A stretch of 13,372 nucleotides of DNA from DUVT01 sp041675865 (GCA_041675865.1 JBAYTA010000049.1:1-13372); one strand, 5' to 3'; shown: positions 1 through 5,290, counted from the first letter of the stretch. Notes: generated by a model from the letters alone, not told the origin. Made by a program: numbers and translations.

Positions 1-368
1 TAAGGAGCTTGGCTCATTGATTCAACTCCACCAGCAACAATTACATTTGCCATATTAGCTTTAATATTAACATAGGCATTTAGAACTGATTTCATTCCAG
101 AACCACAAATCATATTTACAGTATAAGCTGGAATTTCTGCGCTAATACCTGCATTAACTGATATTTGTCTAGGTAGACCTTGCTTTTGCCCAGCAGACAA
201 CACGTTTCCAATAATAACTTCATCGATTGTTTTTGGATCAACATTTCCAGACTCTAATGTTTGTTTTAAAACTTGAGCACCAAAATCAGCAGGAGAAATT
301 TGTGATAATGTTCCTAAAAAAGAACCAATTGCACTTCTCTTTGCTGCAACAATAAAAACTTTACTCAT
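1..368 (-). CDS. Thiolase (acetyl-CoA acetyltransferase family), N-terminal part, cut by window edge
   Basis: Thiolases condense two acyl-CoA molecules or cleave 3-ketoacyl-CoA in the cytosol. The 122 visible residues begin MSKVFIVAAKRSAIGSF, which is the standard thiolase N-terminus. They include QKQGLPRQISVNAGI and the nucleophile motif NMICGSGMKS, with the catalytic cysteine at residue 88 (codon 105-107), then VIVAGGVESMSQAP. The His and second Cys motifs lie beyond the left edge. The start is the ATG at 366-368, preceded on the minus strand by AAGGAGT about 8 bases upstream. The gene follows the liv transporter remnant on the same strand, so it was probably the last part of that operon or a neighbour regulated with it; a hairpin at 418-454 separates them. 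The family is certain. Biosynthetic versus degradative type cannot be decided from this half. Confidence 0.95.
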   Translation of the reverse strand, partial: MSKVFIVAAKRSAIGSFLGTLSQISPADFGAQVLKQTLESGNVDPKTIDEVIIGNVLSAGQKQGLPRQISVNAGISAEIPAYTVNMICGSGMKSVLNAYVNIKANMANVIVAGGVESMSQAP

Positions 369-417
369 TTATTATACTCCTTCCTAATATGAATATTTGT
401 TTACCTTTGAGGGAATG

Positions 418-454
418 GATAGCCCCTTCTATTATTATACAACAAGGGGCTATC
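418..454 (-). terminator. 11-bp perfect hairpin between liv remnant and thiolase
   Basis: GATAGCCCCTT (418-428) pairs perfectly with AAGGGGCTATC (444-454) across a 15-base loop. It starts 2 bases after the stop codon of the liv substrate-binding remnant. No U-run follows the stem on the minus strand, so it may act as an mRNA 3'-end stabiliser or processing site rather than a true rho-independent terminator. The stem is plain in the sequence; the role is inferred. Confidence 0.5.
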
Positions 455-456
455 TA

Positions 457-807
457 TTAACTACTTTTTTTATTTAGCATTAATATCTTTTTAGATTCAA
501 CTTCTCTAATCTTTGCAAATGAAACTGTAGGAGCATAAGAGAATTTTGTTAAAGCAAGTTCTGCTAATCCATGTCTCTTTCCATCTTTCCAGTCAATTGT
601 TCCAGCAAGTGGTAACTTAACTGGTTCAGCTTCAGCAAGTTCAATAAATTTTTCCCATGTTAGAGTGTCAAAATCTTCTACTCTGTCTAATAATGCTACA
701 AATGTTTTAGCAGCTACATAGCCAGCCATTGCATATGGATTTGCCCATAATGCTTTTGCAGTTGTATCACCAACAGCTCTATCAGAATCGTTTAATAGTT
801 GGTCAAA
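457..807 (-). pseudogene. Substrate-binding protein of a Liv-type ABC transporter, C-terminal remnant
   Basis: An open frame of 116 codons runs from 807 to the TAA at 457-459. It contains TTAKALWANPYAMAGYVAAK, then FVALLDRVEDFDTLTWEKF and LPLAGTIDWKDGKRHG, the typical C-terminal lobe of periplasmic-binding-protein family 6 (LivK-like) receptors. A complete protein would have about 350-400 residues with a signal peptide. Here an in-frame TAG at 808-810 lies just upstream and the DNA beyond is unrelated inverted permease sequence. An ATG at 727-729 exists but has no ribosome binding site and falls inside the fold, so translation of a useful product is unlikely. The family would have bound branched-chain amino acids or similar small ligands outside the membrane and delivered them to the LivH/LivM permease. 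Confidence 0.8.
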
Positions 808-905
808 CTATAACTCCAAGAATCTTAAGTATTTGGAACTTAGCACAATGGGGAAATATATTATTATATTTATTGATTTTATTTATTATATTAATAAAAC
901 CGGAA
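808..905 (+). pseudogene. Inverted fragment of a Liv-type permease C-terminus (LivM-like)
   Basis: On the plus strand this stretch reads TPRILSIWNLAQWGN followed by ILLYLLILFIILIKPE. It looks like the final membrane segment and conserved RP/KP-x-G-L ending of LivM or LivH permeases, broken just before the expected GL. It lies between the livK remnant and the livH remnant, both on the minus strand, so it is inverted relative to the operon it presumably came from. It has no start signal of its own. The short length makes LivM versus LivH uncertain. The membrane-segment character and KPE ending are seen; the assignment is by family knowledge. Confidence 0.55.
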
Positions 906-1373
906 AAATGTAATAATTCCATGAAGTGGTGTAGATACACCTAATACTTTTACAGTCTTAGTTGTAAACTGAAAACTAGCTCTTCTTACGGTTGCACCGA
1001 AAAGTGTTGGAATTAAACCCGTTAAAATAATTACAAGCCCCATTGTTATTATTTGTTTTGTTGGTGCATTTGTGTATTTTGCTCTTCTAAATATAAGTGC
1101 ATCTATTAAATATCCAAAAACGAATGAAACAACCATACCACCAATAATTGGTAAGATTAGTTGCATTGGACCAGATATTATAACACTTGGTAATCCAGTA
1201 AAATCACTAATACCAGCTGGATCTATTAAGTAACTCGTGGTATATGCACCTAAAATTCCTAACATCCCTTGCGCAAAGTTTGTAGTAGTACTTGTCTTAA
1301 AAATAAGTACAATACCTAAGGTCGCAAGAGAAAGAAATGAAAAAGATACAAGAACACTAATAATGATATCCAT
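891..1373 (-). pseudogene. livH: LivH-type branched-chain amino acid ABC permease, truncated after ~157 residues
   Basis: LivH forms half of the membrane channel of Liv ABC importers. The frame starts at the ATG at 1371-1373 with a good AAGGAAG site upstream. It carries the family hallmarks GIVLIFKTSTTTNFAQGML near residue 20 and GAYTTSYLI near 42, several hydrophobic segments, and an Arg-rich turn FGATVRRASF near 125. Normal LivH has about 290 residues. Here homology stops around residue 157 (STPLHGIITFF) and the frame ends after three more codons in unrelated sequence. At least the last third of LivH, all of livG and livF, and most of livM and livK are absent, so a working transporter cannot be made from this locus. 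Its promoter and TetR operators are intact. Confidence 0.85.
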
Positions 1374-1421
1374 ATTTATCTTCCTTTCTTGTTAACGCTT
1401 TCATAATTATGCTTAATTTTT

Positions 1422-1444
1422 AGGACTTTTCAGGGTCCTTTTTT
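1422..1444. promoter_or_regulatory. Short hairpin in the livH leader
   Basis: AGGAC (1422-1426) pairs with GTCCT (1435-1439) around an 8-base loop, followed on the plus strand by a run of six T (1439-1444). It is terminator-shaped on the plus strand, where no upstream plus-strand gene needs it. On the minus strand it lies in the predicted ~140-base livH leader. The stem is short and the role is unknown. Confidence 0.3.
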
Positions 1445-1491
1445 GCATAAATATATTAAATTAAGCTGAATAAATATATCTATTTTAAAAA

Positions 1492-1505
1492 TGAATAATT
1501 ATTCA
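1492..1505. promoter_or_regulatory. TetR operator 1 (downstream of livH -10)
   Basis: TGAATAATTATTCA is a perfect 14-bp palindrome. It lies about 14 bp downstream of the predicted livH -10 box, roughly at +8 to +21, where a bound repressor would block elongation or open-complex formation. Its ends recall the TGAAT...ATTCA ends of the B. subtilis FadR (TetR-family, acyl-CoA-responsive) box; that similarity is from memory and only suggestive. Confidence 0.65.
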
Positions 1506-1519
1506 GTTTCTACGCCTCT

Positions 1520-1549
1520 ATAATAACATTAATAATTATTCATTGTCAA
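1520..1549 (-). promoter_or_regulatory. livH promoter (sigma-70/A type)
   Basis: On the minus strand TTGACA (1544-1549) is followed after 18 bp by TATTAT (1520-1525). Transcription would start near 1513, giving a leader of about 140 bases before the livH ATG. Operator 2 fills the spacer and operator 1 lies just downstream, a classical repressible layout. Confidence 0.65.
1529..1542. promoter_or_regulatory. TetR operator 2 (inside livH promoter spacer)
   Basis: TTAATAATTATTCA matches operator 1 at 13 of 14 positions. It sits between the -35 and -10 boxes of the livH promoter, and its centre is 37 bp from that of operator 1. Two near-identical palindromes in the divergent promoter of a TetR gene are strong circumstantial evidence for the TetR binding sites. 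Confidence 0.65.
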
Positions 1550-1587
1550 GAAAATATATTTAATTTAAACTTATTATTAATCAAAGG

Positions 1588-1616
1588 TTGCGTACTATTC
1601 ATTTTTACGTTATAAT
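1588..1616 (+). promoter_or_regulatory. tetR promoter
   Basis: TTGCGT (1588-1593), a 17-bp spacer and a consensus TATAAT (1611-1616) precede the regulator, with AAGGTGA at 1621-1627 as ribosome binding site. The predicted leader is about 10 bases. A TATTCA half-site occurs in the spacer, but there is no full palindrome here. Confidence 0.65.
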
Positions 1617-1631
1617 TTATAAGGTGAAATT

Positions 1632-2234
1632 ATGAAAGAAACAATTAGACTACCTAAAACAAAAGCAGGTAACAATTCATTTTTAAAAATAATCGAAACA
1701 GCAAAAGAATTGTTTGCGAAAAAGGGTTATCAATCAACATCTATTAATGAAATTATTAGAGATGCTAATATAGCAACAGGAACACTCTATAAATATTTTG
1801 ATGATAAAAGAGCCGTCTATGATTATTTATTGGCTGATTATTCAAAAAAAATTCGAAGTAGAATATCAGATGCTATTTCTAATCATCAAACAAGATACGA
1901 AAAAGAAAGAATTGGTTTAAAAACATTCATTGAGTTTGCTATAGAAGATAAATTATCGTATCGTTTAATCTGGGAATCCTTGTTTGTGGAAAAAGAACTC
2001 TTTATACAATATTATAAAAACTTCTCAGCATCTTATATGAAACAATTAGAAACAGCAGTTACTAATCAAGAAATTGATCAAAATATTGATTTAGAAACCC
2101 TATCTTTTGTTTTAATGGGAATTTCAAATTTTGTTGGCTTGCAAGTGGTATTTAAAGAAAATATATCAACTGATGAACTTGATTATATAACAGACCAAGT
2201 AATGTATATTTTAAAAAACGGAATATTCAAATAA
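1632..2234 (+). CDS. TetR/AcrR-family transcriptional regulator
   Basis: This is a cytosolic one-component repressor of 200 residues, normal for the family. The N-terminal DNA-binding domain is at about residues 17-65: ETAKELFAKKGYQSTSINEI followed by the recognition helix ATGTLYKYF, whose TGTLYKYF is the TetR signature. The remaining ~135 residues are helical, variable and would bind an unknown ligand and dimerise. It is transcribed divergently from the livH remnant and almost certainly binds the two palindromes at 1492-1505 and 1529-1542. With a Liv-type transporter and thiolase opposite, an acyl-CoA or organic-acid ligand is plausible but only inferred. The gene looks intact although its presumed target operon is broken. 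A strong terminator follows directly. Confidence 0.93.
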   Translation: MKETIRLPKTKAGNNSFLKIIETAKELFAKKGYQSTSINEIIRDANIATGTLYKYFDDKRAVYDYLLADYSKKIRSRISDAISNHQTRYEKERIGLKTFIEFAIEDKLSYRLIWESLFVEKELFIQYYKNFSASYMKQLETAVTNQEIDQNIDLETLSFVLMGISNFVGLQVVFKENISTDELDYITDQVMYILKNGIFK

Positions 2235-2235
2235 C

Positions 2236-2263
2236 AAAAAAGCTACCACTTCGGTAGCTTTTT
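2236..2263. terminator. Bidirectional rho-independent terminator
   Basis: GCTACC (2242-2247) pairs with GGTAGC (2253-2258) around ACTTC, flanked by A6 on the left and T5 on the right, so it works as a U-tailed terminator in both directions. It serves tetR (plus) and the convergent LysM-CAP gene (minus), whose stops are 1 and 3 bases from its edges. Confidence 0.92.
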
Positions 2264-2266
2264 GAA

Positions 2267-2824
2267 TTAACTTCTAATAAAAATTTGTGTGAAATAATAT
2301 GTTCCATTACTAGCTCTAGCAACACCTACGCCAATTTGATTAAAATTAGAGTTTAGGATATTTGCTCTATGCCCACTTGAGTTCATCCATGAATTCATAA
2401 CTTGTTGAGCTGAAGTTTGCCCCGATGCAATATTTTCTGCTGCTTGGGTGAATTTAATTCCAAAATCAGACAACATTTTAAACGGAGTTCCATATACAGG
2501 AGAATTATGAGAAAAGTAATTATAATCAATCATATCTTGTGATTTAATTCTAGCAACCCTAGAAATTTCCCAGTTTTCACTTAGCGGACTTAATCCTCTA
2601 TTTTGTCTTTCTTGATTGACTAATCTTATAATTTCTTGTTCCATATCTCTATATGTAGAACCTGCAGGAATATTAACTACTTGCCCGATATATATTAAGT
2701 CTGGGTCTGGTATTTGCGGATTTGCATTTATTAACTCGGTTACCCCTACTTGATATAAACTGGCAATCTTCCATAATGTATCACCTTTTTTAACAGTGTA
2801 CTTTTGTAATCTTAAATCATTCAT
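2267..2824 (-). CDS. LysM + CAP (SCP/PR1-like, YkwD-type) domain protein without signal peptide
   Basis: The 185-residue protein has one LysM domain at residues 8-53 (YTVKKGDTLWKIASLYQVGV ... IYIGQVVNIP), which binds peptidoglycan or chitin-like glycans. A CAP domain at 64-183 has the family residues His106 (YFSHNSP), Glu130 (AENIASG) and His152 (SSGHRANIL). Bacterial CAP proteins of this type are linked to envelope or spore functions, but their activity is not established. There is no signal peptide; only six residues precede LysM and no upstream in-frame start adds one, as in the spore-coat protein SafA, whose LysM is also N-terminal. No Shine-Dalgarno precedes the ATG, and a TATAAT lies 5 bases upstream, so the mRNA may be leaderless. 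Domain calls are secure; location and role are open. Confidence 0.92.
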   Translation of the reverse strand: MNDLRLQKYTVKKGDTLWKIASLYQVGVTELINANPQIPDPDLIYIGQVVNIPAGSTYRDMEQEIIRLVNQERQNRGLSPLSENWEISRVARIKSQDMIDYNYFSHNSPVYGTPFKMLSDFGIKFTQAAENIASGQTSAQQVMNSWMNSSGHRANILNSNFNQIGVGVARASNGTYYFTQIFIRS

Positions 2825-2829
2825 ACTTT

Positions 2830-2859
2830 ATTATATGAGATGTTTAGTTTTTTTGTTAA
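2830..2859 (-). promoter_or_regulatory. Promoter implying a leaderless LysM-CAP mRNA
   Basis: On the minus strand TTAACA (2854-2859), an 18-bp spacer and TATAAT (2830-2835) end only 5 bases before the ATG at 2822-2824. Normal start-site spacing puts the first transcribed base at or next to the A of the start codon. No purine-rich site lies between. The longer string CATATAAT also resembles sporulation-sigma -10 elements, an alternative reading. Confidence 0.55.
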
Positions 2860-2870
2860 TAAATCAATAA

Positions 2871-2893
2871 AATTTAAAAACCACCCTATGGTT
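2871..2893 (-). terminator. Terminator of the DUF2807-type lipoprotein gene
   Basis: On the minus strand AACCA (2889-2893) and TGGTT (2879-2883) form a 5-bp stem with a 5-base loop, followed by TTTAAATTTT. It starts 5 bases after the stop codon. The stem is weak, so confidence is moderate. Confidence 0.5.
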
Positions 2894-2898
2894 ATAAT

Positions 2899-3711
2899 TT
2901 ATTTCTTTGTAACAGTAATAAGTCCATTTTTAGAAAGATTAGTCTTTTTCGGATCTCCCGCATAAGATACACTTCCAAGTCCATTTACAGATAAAGTTAA
3001 ATCTTCTGTGATATTAAAACTAGATGAAGATGTTCCATCTATTGTAATATCTGCAGTATTTGCAACCAACTTATTAAAATTAATGTTAATAACTCCATTA
3101 CAAGATAAATCTAAATTTTCAACTTCACCTTCTGCTTCTAGATTAAATGTCCCATTTAATGTAAAAACGGCGGTCTTCAAATTAAGATTTTTTAAATCAG
3201 ATGAAAATACGCCATCAAAACTAACACTTAGCTTTTCTGTCACATTTTCCAAATTAAGATCACCTGAAAATACGCCATTCACATCAATCTTTAATGATGT
3301 ATCATAATTTCCATAATCATCTTTTATATCAAATGCTCCAACTAGACTATATGCATTTAATTTTACTTGCGTAATTTCTATTGTAAACTCCTTAACATCA
3401 TATCTATATTTTTTATCACCAATTATTTTAATCGTGTTGTTTTTTAATTCTAAATTAATTGTTTTTAAAATATCTTCATCAGTTGTTACTTTAATTAAAG
3501 GTACTTCACCTTCAATAAATTTAATTTTTATAGACCCTGTACTTAGGTTAATATAATTCACTTCTAATTCATATGCATTATAAGTATTAAAATTATTTAA
3601 CTCTTCTGATTTTAATAAACCATTACCTTTAAATAATTGCTTATTTACTCTACAACCAGTTAAAAATAATACAAAAGCTAAGAGAATAATTCCTATTCCA
3701 AAATACTTCAT
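2899..3711 (-). CDS. Lipoprotein with DUF2807 (GIN/adhesin-head-like) beta-repeat domain
   Basis: Secreted and lipid-anchored: residues 1-20 form a lipoprotein signal ending in the lipobox LTGC, so Cys20 would carry the lipid. The C-terminal half (about 110-265) is built of short beta-strand units repeating Asn/Asp-Gly turns (VNGVFSGDL, FDGVFSSDL, LNGTFNLEA, CNGVININF, IDGTSSSSF), closing with SVNGLGSVSYAGDPKK. That G-x-V-x-Y-x-G-x-P ending is typical of DUF2807 'putative auto-transporter adhesin, head GIN' domains. Their function is not known; they are often near envelope-stress or MerR/PspC-type regulators. The 270-residue length is usual. Start ATG has AGGATG upstream. It lies 81 bp downstream of a MerR regulator on the same strand, with its own possible promoter. 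Confidence 0.82.
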   Translation of the reverse strand: MKYFGIGIILLAFVLFLTGCRVNKQLFKGNGLLKSEELNNFNTYNAYELEVNYINLSTGSIKIKFIEGEVPLIKVTTDEDILKTINLELKNNTIKIIGDKKYRYDVKEFTIEITQVKLNAYSLVGAFDIKDDYGNYDTSLKIDVNGVFSGDLNLENVTEKLSVSFDGVFSSDLKNLNLKTAVFTLNGTFNLEAEGEVENLDLSCNGVININFNKLVANTADITIDGTSSSSFNITEDLTLSVNGLGSVSYAGDPKKTNLSKNGLITVTKK

Positions 3712-3728
3712 AGTTCATCCTTTCGTTC

Positions 3729-3743
3729 AATATCAAAGATATT
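3729..3743. promoter_or_regulatory. Operator-like inverted repeat in the lipoprotein leader
   Basis: AATATC-AAA-GATATT is a perfect 6-bp inverted repeat with a 3-bp centre, lying between the putative promoter and ribosome binding site of the DUF2807 lipoprotein gene. It could be a repressor site or chance in AT-rich DNA. Confidence 0.3.
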
Positions 3744-3755
3744 AGCTACTTATAG

Positions 3756-3782
3756 AGTATAATTTTTGTAAGCAATTGTCAA
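3756..3782 (-). promoter_or_regulatory. Putative promoter of the DUF2807 lipoprotein gene
   Basis: On the minus strand a perfect -35 TTGACA (3777-3782) is followed after only 15 bp by TATACT (3756-3761), or after 17 bp by the weaker TACTCT. The -35 is in the short gap after the MerR gene. Spacing is not ideal. Confidence 0.4.
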
Positions 3783-3792
3783 TCAAATTTTT

Positions 3793-4542
3793 TTATAAAT
3801 TTTCGTGAACTGAATCTCTTAATATTTTTGCTAAACCAGTTCCAAATTTATCATAATACTTTGTAAATCTTTCATCAGCCAAATACATATCAACTAAAGC
3901 TAAATGTGCTTCTCTGTTATAATTTCCCCAAGTTAAAGTAAGCCAAGCTTTATGCAAATTTGCGACTTCATTCCTTAACTCTTGACTATCATTTTCTTTA
4001 ATTCCTTTTAACACTTCAATGATTCTTAAATCTAATTTAAGCATATTGTTATATTCTTCTTCAGTTAGATGCATAAACTGTTTTTTAGACTTCTCATATT
4101 TGTCTACTCCCCATCTAGAGATTACCTCATCTTTATACTTATCATCATTTTCTTTGATAAGTTCAGCTTTTAGACCTGCAAATTTTTCTTTATCGCTCAT
4201 AATAGTTTCTCCTTTCAATGCGCTTATAGTGGTCTTCACATTCTTAACTAACTTTTCTAATTGAACTTTTTTTAACTCCAATACCTTTAAATGTTCATTT
4301 AAAATTTCAACTCTTTTTGCTTTATCTAAAGTCTTCATCAAAACCTTTATATCTTCTAACTTTATACCCATTTCTTTAAATAGAAGGATTTGTTGGAGAG
4401 CATCAACCATCTCACTATCATAATAACGGTAATTTGAGACTTCATCTCTTTTAGGAATTAATAAGCCAATTTGATCATAGTATCTTAGTGTCCTACTACT
4501 TATACCAGCAAGACTTGCTAATTCATTAGTTTTATATTTCAT
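3793..4542 (-). CDS. MerR-family regulator with C-terminal TipAS antibiotic-recognition domain
   Basis: A 249-residue cytosolic activator of the TipAL/Mta type. Residues 1-70 are the MerR winged helix (TNELASLAGISSRTLRYYDQ then GLLIPKRDEVSNYRYY). Residues 76-110 form the dimerising coiled coil (KRVEILNEHLKVLELKKVQL...). Residues 118-245 are the TipAS globin-like drug pocket (KFAGLKAELIKENDDKYKDE ... HKAWLTLTWGNYNREAHLAL). Family members bind thiopeptides or other hydrophobic drugs and activate promoters with over-long spacers; the ligand here is unknown. Its own promoter has a 19-bp spacer, so autoregulation is likely. A near-ideal internal ribosome binding site precedes Met115 and could yield a free TipAS domain. 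Start ATG follows AGGTGG. No efflux pump lies beside it. Confidence 0.92.
   Translation of the reverse strand: MKYKTNELASLAGISSRTLRYYDQIGLLIPKRDEVSNYRYYDSEMVDALQQILLFKEMGIKLEDIKVLMKTLDKAKRVEILNEHLKVLELKKVQLEKLVKNVKTTISALKGETIMSDKEKFAGLKAELIKENDDKYKDEVISRWGVDKYEKSKKQFMHLTEEEYNNMLKLDLRIIEVLKGIKENDSQELRNEVANLHKAWLTLTWGNYNREAHLALVDMYLADERFTKYYDKFGTGLAKILRDSVHENL
4198..4216 (-). promoter_or_regulatory. Internal ribosome binding site and ATG for a free TipAS domain
   Basis: Inside the MerR gene, minus-strand GAAAGGAGAAAC (4205-4216) stands 8 bases, measured from AGGAG, before an in-frame ATG at 4198-4200 (Met115, MSDKEKFAGL). Initiation here would give a 135-residue TipAS domain without the DNA-binding part. 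Streptomyces tipA is known to make TipAS from such an internal start. Confidence 0.65.
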
Positions 4543-4560
4543 TTTTTCACCACCTCTAAT

Positions 4561-4591
4561 AGTATAAACTATTACGCTACGTCAATGTCAA
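4561..4591 (-). promoter_or_regulatory. MerR-type promoter with 19-bp spacer
   Basis: On the minus strand TTGACA (4586-4591) and TATACT (4561-4566) are separated by 19 bp, the hallmark of MerR-activated promoters. The spacer holds an imperfect dyad around ACGTAGCGT, and AATAGT-TTAT-ACTATT is an inverted repeat across the -10. The -35 lies 7 bases beyond the stop codon of the upstream DJ-1 gene. Confidence 0.7.
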
Positions 4592-4597
4592 CAATTA

Positions 4598-5200
4598 TTA
4601 TAAATTATATTTAGAAACAAATCCACAGAGTCCGAGTTTATTAAACTCATACCACTCTTCAATTTTTTCTTTTGTATTAACTTTTAACTCTAATAAACTT
4701 AGTCTTGCAAATTCTAATGCAGCTGTACCATTTGCAGTAATAATATTTTGATCAATAACAGCAGGAGCATCTATATAATTAGCGCTATTATTATATAAGG
4801 TGTTCTCCCAACCTTCACAGCTTACTAACCCATTACTTGTATGTTTTATCTTATTTAAATATCCATTAGCAGCCAAAAACTCTGATGCTGCACATATTGC
4901 TCCAAGTAATTTATTTTCCTTGATTGTTTTTTCAATTAATGGCACTACTTTCTTGGCTTCCTTTAATACCCAAGAATAACCACCTATCAAGAAAAGAGCT
5001 TCATAATTATCTATAATATTTATAATATCATAATCAGGAAGTGTAGTAAATCCACCAATAGTTTTTATTGGTTCTTTCGTAATTGATACAACCTTTACTT
5101 CAAACTTATTACTTAATTCATTTATAGCGGATGCTAAATAACTAGCTTCCCATTCTGCATAATTATTTAAACATAAAAATAATATTTTCTTTTTTTCCAT
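4598..5200 (-). CDS. DJ-1/PfpI-family (class I glutamine amidotransferase-like) protein
   Basis: A 200-residue cytosolic alpha/beta protein. Key points are ILFLCLNNYAEWEASYLAS with Glu16, LIGGYSW near 71-77, and the nucleophile elbow GAICAASEFLAANGYL with Cys103. The ending YIDAPAVIDQNIITANGTAA is also typical of this family. Members include glyoxalase III-like, protease-like and isonitrile-hydratase-like enzymes and stress proteins; this one's reaction is unknown. A longer frame reaches a TTG at 5212, but the GGAGG site (5206-5210) lies inside that extension, 5 bases before the ATG at 5198-5200, so the ATG is the true start. It is followed directly by the MerR promoter. Confidence 0.88.
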   Translation of the reverse strand: MEKKKILFLCLNNYAEWEASYLASAINELSNKFEVKVVSITKEPIKTIGGFTTLPDYDIINIIDNYEALFLIGGYSWVLKEAKKVVPLIEKTIKENKLLGAICAASEFLAANGYLNKIKHTSNGLVSCEGWENTLYNNSANYIDAPAVIDQNIITANGTAALEFARLSLLELKVNTKEKIEEWYEFNKLGLCGFVSKYNL

Positions 5201-5216
5201 AAATTCCTCCAATAAA

Positions 5217-5225
5217 ATTATAACA
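5217..5225 (-). promoter_or_regulatory. Extended -10 promoter of the DJ-1 gene
   Basis: Minus-strand TGTTATAAT is a consensus extended -10 (TGnTATAAT). No good -35 is present, which extended -10 promoters can lack. Transcription would start near 5210, at the GGAGG itself, giving a leader of about 10 bases. Confidence 0.55.
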
Positions 5226-5260
5226 TTATCTTTTTATATTTTTTTATACAACACATATAT

Positions 5261-5285
5261 ATTTAAAGAAGCCTAAAAAGGCTTC
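5261..5285 (-). terminator. Rho-independent terminator after the membrane protein gene
   Basis: GAAGCCT (5268-5274) pairs with AGGCTTC (5279-5285) around AAAA. On the minus strand the stem is followed by TTTAAAT. It begins 5 bases after the stop codon at 5291. Confidence 0.75.
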
Positions 5286-5290
5286 CTTGT

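Noticed and set aside
729..944. A 71-codon plus-strand frame starting with ATG
   Set aside because: It begins antisense to the livK remnant, runs through the inverted permease fragment and ends antisense to the livH remnant. It has no ribosome binding site; only its middle part has meaning, as a fragment.
457..1373. Transposon or phage cause for the liv breakage
   Set aside because: No transposase, terminal inverted repeats or target-site duplication is visible at the joins; the inserted piece looks like part of the same operon.
1374..1520. T-box or amino-acid riboswitch in the livH leader
   Set aside because: Only one short stem is visible; no T-box sequence, specifier loop or paired antiterminator could be found by eye.
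3008..4264. Plus-strand frames at 3008-3307 and 4019-4264
   Set aside because: Antisense shadows of the DUF2807 lipoprotein and MerR-TipAS genes, without ribosome binding sites.
5201..5212. TTG start four codons upstream for the DJ-1 protein
   Set aside because: The GGAGG site lies inside that extension and is correctly spaced for the ATG at 5198-5200.
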